41,816 bases of DNA from DATGZX01 sp035296965 (GTDB taxonomy: Bacteria; Planctomycetota; Planctomycetia; Gemmatales; Gemmataceae): contig DATGZX010000117.1 in assembly GCA_035296965.1 (NCBI GenBank), positions 1-41,816 of the forward strand, in the 5' to 3' direction. The position numbers and the translations under genes are program-made. Below the pieces are notes generated by a model. The model saw nothing but the letters and a program-made list of their open reading frames with translations, had not been told where the DNA came from and ran no database searches. Shown one piece after another: positions 24,279-32,196 of this stretch (positions are counted from its first letter, which is position 1; each line of letters begins with the position of its first letter).

Positions 24279-27200
24279 ATGAAAACACCTATCGACATCT
24301 TCTGCGGTTCTCCACTTGAAATCGAGTCGGAGATTCTCTTTCTTGATGACCTCACCTCCACTCTGGAGGCATGGGGCCAACCTGCCGTTATCTGCGCAAA
24401 CTTCCTCACTGAGCGCGATCCGCACCAAATTGACTTCCTCGTGATTACGGGCCGATGCGCTTGCCACGTCGAATTGAAGCATCTCACTGCTCCCGTATTA
24501 GGAAAGGTGAACGGAAGGTGGGAACTGCAACTGCCTGATGGCCGACCAAAAACCCTCGATGGGAACCCGTATCGTCAGGCACTGGACGCAAAATACGCTA
24601 TCAGCGACGCAATGCACGACTTCGCGAAGATTACGCCGGATATCCCCCGACCGCCGAACAACGACAAGTTCTTTAAGACTTTTGAGTCTGTTGTCTGCGT
24701 CAGCCCGAAGGTACTTCCCGGCTCTCAGGTTCCGTCCGACTTCCGCGTGCGCGTGATGGGTTTTGACGAGTTTCTTCAATTCCTCTCCGGCCGCGAGCTC
24801 AACCCCGGCTGGTCCTCTGAGCAGTGGATTGGCTTCGCCATGTACCTCGGGTTGGTGCGCCGGGAGAGCGAGGAGCCTGCTGCCCGAACAGCCAATGCAC
24901 TTAAGAAGATGGTGGATGATTACCGCGAGCGGTGCGAAACCTTCCTTACACAGGACCTCCACGCGCTTGTCCCTAGCAGCGTTTCGGGTTCTGGCGGTCC
25001 TCTCATGACCGGTGCACTGGCGGACTTTCTGTCCCGCCGGGAGCACGCCCAGTTCGTTGGGGAATCTGGTTGTGGCAAGTCTCACCTTCTCCGGCACATG
25101 ACACTCGCCGAGCTGCGCTCCGGCGGCCTCGTCCTGTTCGTCGCGGCCCGCGACTACGAGGACCGGCTTTCCTCACTTCTGAACCGCAGCGTTGCGCACC
25201 TTCACCCCGGAACAGCTACGGAACTTCTGGAGGCTGCCGAGAAGACGGGCACGCGGGTTAGTCTCGTCCTCGATGGCTTCAACGAGTGTCCGCCGCGGCT
25301 ACGATTGCGGCTCCTCAAAGATCTGCAGTCGCTCCTCCTTCGTTGGCCGGTGCCGGTCGTAATCACCGCACAAGAACCCGCTAAACTCCCCAAGGACATG
25401 CGGGGCCCGGTCTACCGATTCGTTGCCCTGACAGAAGAGCAGCGGAATGTCGTACTCCAGTCATATATGCCCGCCGGGAGTGCGGTGGATGCCTTGGGGG
25501 TGTGCGATGCCTTTCGTACGCCGTACGAACTAAGCTTAGCCGCGGAGGTTCTGGAGGAGCTTCCTGGACGGCCCCAGCGTGCCAGCCTCATGGATGCGTA
25601 TGTGCGGAGGCGGTGTGAGCGAACATCCCATCCAATTCTGGTGCGGCACCTGCTCATAAGCCTTGCTCAGCGGATGCACGAACACCTCAAGAGTAGCCTG
25701 ACTCAGCTCGAAATGTGGCAGGTCACTGAGCCGCTGTGTGAGCGGCACGCTGTCACGCCGCAACTAGTGGCCGAGCTAATCGATTCCGGCCTTCTCGAAG
25801 TGAGGCGGGGGCGGTGCAGCTTTCGGCATGAGTTGCAAGAACGCTTCCTCCAGGCAGAAGCGCTTCTACGCGCTCATCCCGACGGTACTGATCTTGGGCA
25901 GGCGCTCCGACAACCGCGATCACGATTCTTGGCTCCTGCTGTGCTTAGCCTTGTGTCCGAGGTGCACGTGGCGCACGAAGTCCTGCGGGTGCAGGCCAGT
26001 TCCGATATCCTGGCGTCATGCCTAATCGGGGACTGCGGCGGAGCGAGCCGCGAGGCTGCGGTTGCCGAGTGCCGGGAAGCTCTGCGAGCCGGCTTCGGCT
26101 CTCTGGACCAGCTCCAACTGCGTGTAGAGACCGTACAAACACACGGGAAACAAACCCACCAGGTGGTCGGCGGGGTTTCGCTTCCATCGCTGGTCAACGC
26201 GGCACTCTTTGCTGTGGGGAAGTCGCTGCACTCGGGAATGTTCCTTGACCAAGCCTTTGCTCTCGCCCAGCAAACGGATGAGGCATGTCATACGGCGCTT
26301 GAGCGCGCGACCGGCCACCCAGTTACGAAGGCCCTGCTCCACTCCTTGTACTTCGAGCACTTCGTGACAAGCCCGGGAGACAGGAGGCCTGTGCTTCCGT
26401 CCGCGATCGTTTACCACGGGTCACGTTTATTCTTTCGCGAGAGCACTGGTTCCCCATTGGTTGACGTTCTGAGAAGGATGCTCGGGACGTTAGCGAACCG
26501 TACACCAGCTGAGTTGTTCCTCTTCTGTAATCTCCTCCAGTCCCACCACGCCGCCGTCCCGGAGCTCGTCCCCGAGCTTTTGCGCACATCTTGGGCGACA
26601 GGTCTTTACAACCTTCGGCTCGAAGCGCTTCACGTGGCGGAGACGGCTGGCCGTGCGCTGAGCGGAGATTTGCGAGAGCAGGTTAAAGCCCTTCTTGAAT
26701 CCTTCCGGCCACGAAATCTGTTTCTGAGCACGGCTGTAGTTGAAGCAATGATCTCTTACGACATGGTACAGTCTCCAGTAAGCGAGGAGCAGGCGGCCGC
26801 CGAGATCGCGGAAATCCTTGATCCGAAAGCACACGAACAGGCTTGCCGCGCGGCAGAGACTACTTTTGAGGAAATCTGGCGAAAGACTGCTCTCATCCCG
26901 TCTGATGCTGAGGCTGGTGGCCTTCTGGACCTAGATTCAATCAAGCAACAGCATGAGTCTGCCATCGCTGATTTCAAAGATGTCAATAAGCGGGCCTACC
27001 GCGCCGTGGGCAACATCTTCGAGGAGATCTACCTTGGTTCCTATTGGACGGCAATCGATGCTCTTTCGCCGTCACAGCGTGAGCGGCTGCTCACAAAGGC
27101 CGCCCTCGGAGCAGACGAGTACGCGACAAATGTGGACTGGATTCTCCGCGAGTTGCTCGACAAAGGCGGACTAGATAGTTTAGCGGCGTTCTCACACTGG

Positions 27201-27767
27201 GCGGTCTTTCCCAAGACTACCAGCTTCTCATCGCAAGAGGCGACCAATTGCTTCCTTTGCGCAATCATTGGCTGCGCCCGCTTCGTGGACCGTATGCCGG
27301 ACTTGGGACGAGCCATGAGTGATGATCATTCCGCTTGGGCACTCTATGGAGAGATCCTGTTCTGGATGTTTAAGCCGGGGATATCGAAAGATCAACTTCT
27401 GATTGTCTGCAAGCCGCTCTGGTATCGGTTGCTCACAGAACTTCCGTTCCAGGCTGTTGATCCTCTTGAGCGATTCTCGTCTGCGGGATGGAGATGTCGT
27501 TCTAAAGAAGACATGGCGATTGCTACCCTACTCCGCACCTTCCCTGACGAAATGCGGAGCGTGCTCGAGTTCGGGCTTAAGAACCACGGTCGTCTGACGA
27601 GTCTCTTCACCTATCCCCCGTTTGATGGATATCTAGGTTTCCTCACACAGTCGCTCGAATGTGTTGGGAGCCTTCACACCGTTTCTCTTCTTGAATCGTT
27701 ACTTGATTCTTCTCAAGTGGGCGAGGCAGCTGCCAAAGCCATCCGGGCAATCCGGTCCCGCTACTAG
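24279..27767 (+). CDS. NERD-domain / STAND (NACHT-like) NTPase, putative immunity protein
   Basis: A 1162-aa cytoplasmic multidomain protein. Residues ~10-120 look like a NERD/PD-(D/E)XK nuclease-type domain: Asp52 in HQIDFLVI and Glu65-x-Lys67 in HVELKHL form the catalytic pattern. Residues ~235-430 are a P-loop NTPase: Walker A GESGCGKS (261-268), NACHT-like Walker B LVLDGFNEC (Asp332, Glu336) and sensor strand PVVITAQEP. A winged-helix-like part follows. The remaining ~700 residues are helical (ALLESFRPRN, EEIWRKTAL, AIDALSPSQRERL) without a named repeat family. STAND proteins use such regions to sense phage products. The ATG at 24279 is preferred over a TTG at 24267; the RBS is weak. The G+C content is a little lower than that of its neighbours. 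The immunity role is inference from architecture. Confidence 0.82.
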   Translation: MKTPIDIFCGSPLEIESEILFLDDLTSTLEAWGQPAVICANFLTERDPHQIDFLVITGRCACHVELKHLTAPVLGKVNGRWELQLPDGRPKTLDGNPYRQALDAKYAISDAMHDFAKITPDIPRPPNNDKFFKTFESVVCVSPKVLPGSQVPSDFRVRVMGFDEFLQFLSGRELNPGWSSEQWIGFAMYLGLVRRESEEPAARTANALKKMVDDYRERCETFLTQDLHALVPSSVSGSGGPLMTGALADFLSRREHAQFVGESGCGKSHLLRHMTLAELRSGGLVLFVAARDYEDRLSSLLNRSVAHLHPGTATELLEAAEKTGTRVSLVLDGFNECPPRLRLRLLKDLQSLLLRWPVPVVITAQEPAKLPKDMRGPVYRFVALTEEQRNVVLQSYMPAGSAVDALGVCDAFRTPYELSLAAEVLEELPGRPQRASLMDAYVRRRCERTSHPILVRHLLISLAQRMHEHLKSSLTQLEMWQVTEPLCERHAVTPQLVAELIDSGLLEVRRGRCSFRHELQERFLQAEALLRAHPDGTDLGQALRQPRSRFLAPAVLSLVSEVHVAHEVLRVQASSDILASCLIGDCGGASREAAVAECREALRAGFGSLDQLQLRVETVQTHGKQTHQVVGGVSLPSLVNAALFAVGKSLHSGMFLDQAFALAQQTDEACHTALERATGHPVTKALLHSLYFEHFVTSPGDRRPVLPSAIVYHGSRLFFRESTGSPLVDVLRRMLGTLANRTPAELFLFCNLLQSHHAAVPELVPELLRTSWATGLYNLRLEALHVAETAGRALSGDLREQVKALLESFRPRNLFLSTAVVEAMISYDMVQSPVSEEQAAAEIAEILDPKAHEQACRAAETTFEEIWRKTALIPSDAEAGGLLDLDSIKQQHESAIADFKDVNKRAYRAVGNIFEEIYLGSYWTAIDALSPSQRERLLTKAALGADEYATNVDWILRELLDKGGLDSLAAFSHWAVFPKTTSFSSQEATNCFLCAIIGCARFVDRMPDLGRAMSDDHSAWALYGEILFWMFKPGISKDQLLIVCKPLWYRLLTELPFQAVDPLERFSSAGWRCRSKEDMAIATLLRTFPDEMRSVLEFGLKNHGRLTSLFTYPPFDGYLGFLTQSLECVGSLHTVSLLESLLDSSQVGEAAAKAIRAIRSRY

Positions 27768-27839
27768 CCGAGAGACGAGCCGAGCCTTGCGGAACAGTAG
27801 GAGCACATCCGACGTCGCGGTGAACGTGGTCAGCGCTTT

Positions 27840-28283
27840 GCGCGCTTCGGTCACATCGACAACCGCAGTCAAGCCGATAATCGTTGCCCGCTCCGGTCGG
27901 ATACACGCGCGTAGGTTGGGATCATGGGGCCGGGCGCGGAGGACACATCGACCAGCGCATTGAAACGTACTAAGGCGAGCACGGACCAAGAGCGCCACTG
28001 GCTCGGTCAATTCTGCGGCGCAGCTCACCCAGCTTGGCGAGACGCCGCGCAACTGGACGCTTACACTGCACCCGGAAGTAGCGGGAAGAACGGTTCTACC
28101 ACTCACGAGTAAGCGCGGGACATTAGTTTTGTCCTGCAGATTTGTCCCGAAGGGAACGGGAGGACAATTCGGTGCCCGCTGGCAATGACCCTGATTCTTT
28201 GCTGGCCTTTGCCGGGACGGGTTACTGGGCAATCGACATTTCGAACGACCTCTCCCCGGTCATTCAGGCCCTTGATGAATCCG
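27840..28283 (+). repeat. ~443-bp direct repeat, copy A
   Basis: It aligns end to end with 33726-34168 (about 85% identity by eye, same orientation). Shared blocks include AAGAGCGCCACTGGCTCGGT, GGGACATTAGTTTTGTCCT and GCAATGAC-CTGATT. The last ~115 bases encode the start of an exonuclease-like frame. The first ~300 bases have no convincing gene. The internal GGGACATTAGTTTTGTCC is a small inverted repeat (GGGACA/TGTCCC-like). Confidence 0.8.
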
Positions 28284-28412
28284 GCAGTATGGCCGCCGAT
28301 GTCGAGACAACGGGCCTTGATCTCCGCAAACACCGGATCCTGGTGCTGTCATTGGCGACGGACCGCGGAACCTATTGGCTGCTGCGCGACCAATGCATCA
28401 TGCTTCGCATGC
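28142..28412 (+). pseudogene. Fragment of a 3'-5' exonuclease domain (DNA polymerase I / DnaQ-like)
   Basis: The frame contains VIQALDESGSMAADVETTG followed by LDLRKHRILVLSLATDRGTYWLL. This is the ExoI region of a DEDD 3'-5' exonuclease (D-x-E-T, here DVETTG), as found at the front of the proofreading domain of family A polymerases. Only ~50 residues of the domain exist. The frame then runs into an inverted repeat rich in CCCCTC and ends. No start with an RBS is visible. The second copy of this repeat (33726-34168) carries the same frame only as far as IQALDES. A nonfunctional remnant. Confidence 0.6.
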
Positions 28413-28556
28413 CCCTCGCCCCCGTACTCGGGGGAGAGGGGCCGGGGGTGAGGGGGTTGAGCGAACCTTCAATAGCCTAAAACCCTCACCCCCGGCCCCT
28501 CTCCCTTGAGTACAAGGGAGAGGGGAGACGATGGGTTCGTTGCATTGGTTGCGCAG
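28382..28556. repeat. MITE-like inverted repeat
   Basis: The arms 28382-28454 and 28483-28556 are imperfect reverse complements around a ~28-base centre. Their tips are CTGCGCGACCAATGCA and TGCATTGGTTGCGCAG (one mismatch). Their inner parts contain GAGAGGGGCCGGGGGTGAGG and its complement. CCCCTC-rich palindromes of this sort are widely dispersed in bacteria. The left tip overlaps the end of the exonuclease fragment. Confidence 0.8.
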
Positions 28557-28699
28557 TCCTCAATAGGTTCTTTCAGCCGGCCCAGGCCCGAACCTCTGGT
28601 TGCAGGTCCATCGGACGGAATGGCCACATGGCACCTGTGAAGAGAAGTAACTGCTGATTATCTTGCAAACCCCGTGAAATAGCGGAGGCCAGCCAAGTC

Positions 28700-28735
28700 G
28701 GAGCGACCGGATTTGAACCGGGGGATGTCCGACTC
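28700..28735 (-). other. tRNA 3'-end-like sequence (possible attachment remnant)
   Basis: On the minus strand CCGGTTCAAATCCGG followed by TCGCTCCGA looks exactly like a T-arm plus acceptor 3' strand of a tRNA. No matching anticodon or D-arm can be folded upstream, so it is not a complete gene. Partial tRNA 3' ends are left by tRNA-targeting integrases (established knowledge). Alternatively it is a chance nested hairpin (GTCGGA...TCCGAC). Confidence 0.35.
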
Positions 28736-28814
28736 TTCACGCTTCAATTTCCGGAGTGTTGGTGCGCGCTCCGATCCGCCACACGGAATGCAATCTCGCT
28801 CCATTGATGCGCCC

Positions 28815-28941
28815 TTCGGTCACATCGACCGCGCAATGTCGGTCCTCGGCGCGCTAGCGAGTTCGACTTGATCGCATAGGTCGAGACGACCTGAGCAGAA
28901 AATGCTCCTACGCGATTTCACCTCGGCGTGTCGGACCGAAG
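28815..28941 (+). repeat. ~127-bp direct repeat, right copy
   Basis: Same-orientation partner of 23990-24116. Between the two copies lie the NERD-NTPase gene, repeat copy A, the exonuclease fragment and the tRNA-like piece (4.8 kb in total). Confidence 0.75.
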
Positions 28942-28984
28942 CAGGTTACGCAGATTGGCTTGCGCCTCTGGGCGATGTGACCGG

Positions 28985-29146
28985 AGCACCCAAAACAAGA
29001 AGATCGATCTTGAAGACGGACACTGGCTTTCCAGCCTCGACACCATCAAGGTGAAACCGGGGAATGATCCGGTCGTCGCCGAAGCGGAAAGTGAACCAGG
29101 AATCTCGGTGAATTGGGATCATCTTGCCCCCACTGCGGACGGATGA
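28985..29146 (+). pseudogene. Orphan 3' gene end
   Basis: About 53 codons with native-looking sequence and G/C-ending codons (STQNKKIDLEDGHWLSSLD, then PGISVNWDHLAPTADG-stop) begin right after the repeat at 28815-28941, without start codon or RBS. It overlaps the end of the convergent gene by 28 bases. I read it as the tail of a gene whose 5' part was lost at the repeat. Family unknown. Confidence 0.4.
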
Positions 29147-29748
29147 ATTTCGGGTACGTAGCCTGCACGTATGGCCTCCACGGTTGATTTCGGCGTCAGA
29201 ACCGCAACCTTGGCGTCTTGCGGGCGTTTCCTTCGTCCCGAGTACCCTCCTGCCGTCCACAAGAGCAACCTGTCATTCCAGACCAGATAGGCGTTCTCTC
29301 CGCAACCGGCAATTTTGATGAAGACTCCGTTCGGCAGTTCGGCCAGGTTTGCCAGGAAGACCTTCTTCTTTTTGTCTGGGTCCAACCTCTCATTACGCAG
29401 TTGGTCGTCGATCTCGGCGGCTGTAGGCGGCTGCAAATTCTCTTCCAGCCGCCAGGCGTTGCGGAAGGCGATGAATCGTTCGCGCCGACATTCCGCACAA
29501 GGTCGATGTCCCGCTGCAAAAGCAGTGGCTTCGTCGAGAAAGAAGAGTTCGGTGTAACGATCTGGCGTCATTACCTTCCGCTTACGGCCCCGAAACTCCA
29601 GCACGCAAACGATCCACCGCTTTCCTTGCCACGCTCGACGGATGCTGCCTTCCTCGTCATGGAGAACGCCACGATTGCCCATGAACGTTCCTCGCTCGGG
29701 CGCAGTAATGATTTCGCCAAATGGGTTCACGCGGTTTAGCCTCGGCAT
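29119..29748 (-). CDS. Hypothetical protein with Cys-pair motif
   Basis: A 209-aa soluble protein. The centre carries GHRPCAECRRERFIAFRNAW (residues ~80-100), an Ada-like CxxC/His cluster that could bind zinc, preceded by a beta-rich N-terminal part (WIVCVLEFRGRKRKVM, RYTELFFLDEATAFAAG). A basic stretch (RLDPDKKKKV) and a C-terminal part follow (AYLVWNDRLLLWTAGGYSG, VLTPKSTVEAIRAGY). I recall similar uncharacterised bacterial proteins of this length but no function. The ATG at 29748 has AGGAG 5 nt upstream; a GTG two codons earlier is less likely. Its 3' end overlaps the orphan gene tail on the other strand. Confidence 0.8.
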   Translation of the reverse strand: MPRLNRVNPFGEIITAPERGTFMGNRGVLHDEEGSIRRAWQGKRWIVCVLEFRGRKRKVMTPDRYTELFFLDEATAFAAGHRPCAECRRERFIAFRNAWRLEENLQPPTAAEIDDQLRNERLDPDKKKKVFLANLAELPNGVFIKIAGCGENAYLVWNDRLLLWTAGGYSGRRKRPQDAKVAVLTPKSTVEAIRAGYVPEIHPSAVGAR

Positions 29749-29927
29749 CGGCACTCCTACTTCATATAGGCCAGGACGTTTGGGTCATTTCCCCGCCGCC
29801 TTCGACAATTCCCCATGCCTGAAACATCCGACAAAGTGATCGTTGACCATCCCCACGGCGCTTCGGTAAAGTGCTCGCGAAGATCGACGCCCGATGGGCA
29901 GGCTAACCGCGGGCCGCCGAGATAAGG

Positions 29928-30329
29928 CTAGTCCTTCCCGACCGCGATGCACTCGATTTCAATATCAAACGGGCCCGTCCATACCGGCACGCAGAAGAAA
30001 ATGCGGGCCGGCGGATTCTTGGGAAAGTAGCGCTTGTAAATTGCGTTGAATGCCTTGAATCGCTCCGGGCTTACACAGAGTACGTTGATCTTCATGACGT
30101 GCTCGAGGTCAGATCCCGCCGCCTCAAGTGCCGTCTTCAACTCTTCCAGGACGCGTTCGGCCTGCTGTTCGAAAGGCGCGTTGACGAGAAGTTCTCCGGT
30201 CTTGGGATCAAATGGCGGCATACCCGAGATGAAGATCATGTCGCCGGCGCGAGTGCAGGTCGAGACCGGCACACCCCATTTCTCGAAATTGCTGTCAAAC
30301 GGTTCGACGCGGATAATTTCCCTTTTCAC
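29928..30329 (-). CDS. RidA/YjgF/YER057c-family protein
   Basis: A 133-aa protein of the RidA superfamily, trimeric enzymes that hydrolyse reactive enamine/imine intermediates, or related subfamily members of other function. The family pattern is clear: RAGDMIFISGMPPFDPKTGE, FEQQAERVLEELKTALEAAG, DLEHVMKINVL, and PPARIFFCVPVW with the conserved Arg that binds the substrate carboxylate in true RidA. It starts with GTG at 30327-30329, with AAGGAGA 8 nt upstream. It lies in the same direction as the flavoprotein gene upstream, with a 244-base gap, so probably not one operon. Confidence 0.92.
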   Translation of the reverse strand: MKREIIRVEPFDSNFEKWGVPVSTCTRAGDMIFISGMPPFDPKTGELLVNAPFEQQAERVLEELKTALEAAGSDLEHVMKINVLCVSPERFKAFNAIYKRYFPKNPPARIFFCVPVWTGPFDIEIECIAVGKD

Positions 30330-30573
30330 GATCTGTCTCCTTGTGCGATTTGGTTGTTTCCGTCGATGTCCATGAAGACGTTGTCCTGGTCGAAGTGAGC
30401 CTTGAACCGATCAAGAATTCGGCCGGCGATTCATGATTTCTCCTTCATGACTGGCCCATCAACTATGATGACCGTCATACGAAATAGACGAACGCGGTCC
30501 TGCGATGCGCCCTATTCCAACTTGTTCCAAAGCGGCCGTGTCTAACGGGATCCCCAGTGACGAGCATTCGGCA

Positions 30574-31986
30574 TTACCTCGTACGCTTGGCAGCATGCGC
30601 GGAGATGGGAGGGACGTTACCAAAGAGGAGGATAAGCCCTTCCGGCATGGTGGGATGAGCGATGACCGCGTCGCGTACCGCGGTGAACGGCACTCCGGCA
30701 AGCATCGCCATCTGCACGGCTGCCATGACGTCTCCAGCGCCGGCGCCAAACATGGTGAATCCGAGGATGCGGTCGCTTTCCGTCTCGATCAACACCTTCA
30801 TAAATCCGCGCGTTTCAGAAATCGTCATCGCGCGAAGGACGGCAGCCATGGGCAACTTGGCAACGCGATAAGGGATCCCGCGCCGTTTCGCCTCCGTTTC
30901 GCTGAGTCCGATACGGGCCAACTCCGGGTCGGTGAACATGCAGAACGGAACCTGGCGGCCGGTAGTCACGCGATTGCCGCCGGCGATGTTGTCAATCACA
31001 ACCTTGGAATCATCGGTTGAGATATGTGTGAACTGTGGGCTTCCGGCGCAATCTCCGATGGCCCAAACACCCTCGGCGGTCGTTTGCAAACGCTCGTTCA
31101 CCTTCACATAGCCGCGGTCGGTCGTCTCCACGCCCGCCTTTTCGAGGCCGATGCCGCTCGTATTTGGCGTACGTCCTGCGGCTACCAGCAGGTGCGTGCC
31201 TTCCAGGGAAAGGTCGCCTCCGTCGCGCGAGCCGAGGAGCCTGATCCACTCGCCGGAGTTGCCCTTGACGGCGGTTATTTTTGCACTCGTCACGACAGTG
31301 ATGCCTTCATCCCTGCACATTTCTTCCAGTCCCTGCGAGGTATCTTCGTCCTCCTGTTGCGCGAGGCGGCCATTGCGTTCGATGAGCGTGACCTCGGCGC
31401 CGAAACGGCGGAAGGCCTGGGCAAGTTCGAGTCCGACGTAACCGCCACCCAGAACCAGGAGGTGTTTCGGGATGTGATCAAGTTCAAAGGCCTCGATGTG
31501 GGTCAGCGGCTTCGCCTCGGCCAATCCCGGAATTGGCTCAAGCGTGGCGCGCGAGCCGGAGTTGACGACTACATTTTTGCCACGCAATGTGCGTGTCCCG
31601 CCGTCGTTCAAGGCAACTTCGATGGTTTTCGGGGCAACGAAGCATCCCGTGCCCATCACCAGTTCCGCGCCGCTCTTCGTGTAGTAGTGGTCGCGAAAAA
31701 TGTCGACAATGTTCCTCACCATCTTGCGCTTGCGCTCACGCACGGCTGCCATGTTGATGCGCACATTCTCTTTGCTGATGCCGAATTCATTGCTGCGATG
31801 AAAGAACGACGCAACCTTGGCGCTGTGGATGATGTTCTTGCTGGGCAGGCACGCGATGTTCGGGCACGAACCGGCCACATATTTGCGCTCGACCGCAATC
31901 ACGCGTTGTCCCTTTTGTGCGAAGGTCCCGGCAACAATTTTGCCGCCGGTACCGCTGCCCAGCACGAGCAGATCGTATTCTTCCAT
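30574..31986 (-). CDS. FAD-dependent pyridine nucleotide-disulfide oxidoreductase
   Basis: A 470-aa class I flavoprotein of the dihydrolipoamide dehydrogenase / glutathione reductase / mercuric reductase family. It has an N-terminal FAD Rossmann motif (LLVLGSGTGGKIVA), redox-active cysteines Cys41 and Cys46 in GSCPNIACLPSK, and an NAD(P)-binding GGGYVGLELAQAFRRFG. FAD motif II is GVWAIGDCAG, and the dimer domain has the His444-x4-Glu449 pair in AHPTMPEGL. There is no extra N-terminal metal-binding domain, so the precise substrate (lipoamide, Hg(II), other disulfide) is open. There are no neighbouring 2-oxoacid dehydrogenase genes, so a lipoamide role is not suggested by context. GGAGG lies 7 nt before the ATG. 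Confidence 0.92.
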   Translation of the reverse strand: MEEYDLLVLGSGTGGKIVAGTFAQKGQRVIAVERKYVAGSCPNIACLPSKNIIHSAKVASFFHRSNEFGISKENVRINMAAVRERKRKMVRNIVDIFRDHYYTKSGAELVMGTGCFVAPKTIEVALNDGGTRTLRGKNVVVNSGSRATLEPIPGLAEAKPLTHIEAFELDHIPKHLLVLGGGYVGLELAQAFRRFGAEVTLIERNGRLAQQEDEDTSQGLEEMCRDEGITVVTSAKITAVKGNSGEWIRLLGSRDGGDLSLEGTHLLVAAGRTPNTSGIGLEKAGVETTDRGYVKVNERLQTTAEGVWAIGDCAGSPQFTHISTDDSKVVIDNIAGGNRVTTGRQVPFCMFTDPELARIGLSETEAKRRGIPYRVAKLPMAAVLRAMTISETRGFMKVLIETESDRILGFTMFGAGAGDVMAAVQMAMLAGVPFTAVRDAVIAHPTMPEGLILLFGNVPPISAHAAKRTR

Positions 31987-32054
31987 GGTATTCCTCCGTT
32001 GAGGTTAATGTTTTCTTACTTCTACGAGTTTTTTAGTTTCGAGGTGGTTTCGAT

Positions 32055-32178
32055 CGGGTGCAACTGCGTTTCCTGCGCAAGTGCCGTTTTTCCAGAGTTT
32101 TTCATCCACGCCCGTGGTCGGTAATCTTGAAAAACGCCCTGTTTTTGAATGGTGCGCAGGAGCGGCAGCTGCACCCGT
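32055..32178. repeat. Imperfect inverted repeat between two genes
   Basis: The left arm (from CGGGTGCAACTGCG at 32055, continuing CCTGCGCA and GTTTTTC) pairs imperfectly with the right arm (GAAAAACG at 32129 through TGCGCAGG to GCTGCACCCG at 32178). It may be a decayed palindromic insertion or a transcript end for the epoxide hydrolase gene. Confidence 0.45.
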
Positions 32179-32196
32179 TTCGATCCTTGAGCTGTT

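Noticed and set aside
27840..28232. Minus-strand frame conserved between the two ~443-bp repeats as a real gene
   Set aside because: The translations are similar only because the DNA repeats are. Composition (Arg/Ala/Cys-rich) is not protein-like and there is no start or RBS.
28700..28772. Complete tRNA on the minus strand
   Set aside because: A GGAGCG/CGCTCC acceptor can be drawn over 73 bases, but the seventh pair fails and neither a D-arm nor an anticodon arm forms, so only a 3'-end-like piece is reported.
31024..32124. 366-codon open frame antisense to the flavoprotein gene
   Set aside because: The sense strand encodes an unmistakable CxxxxC flavoprotein disulfide reductase.
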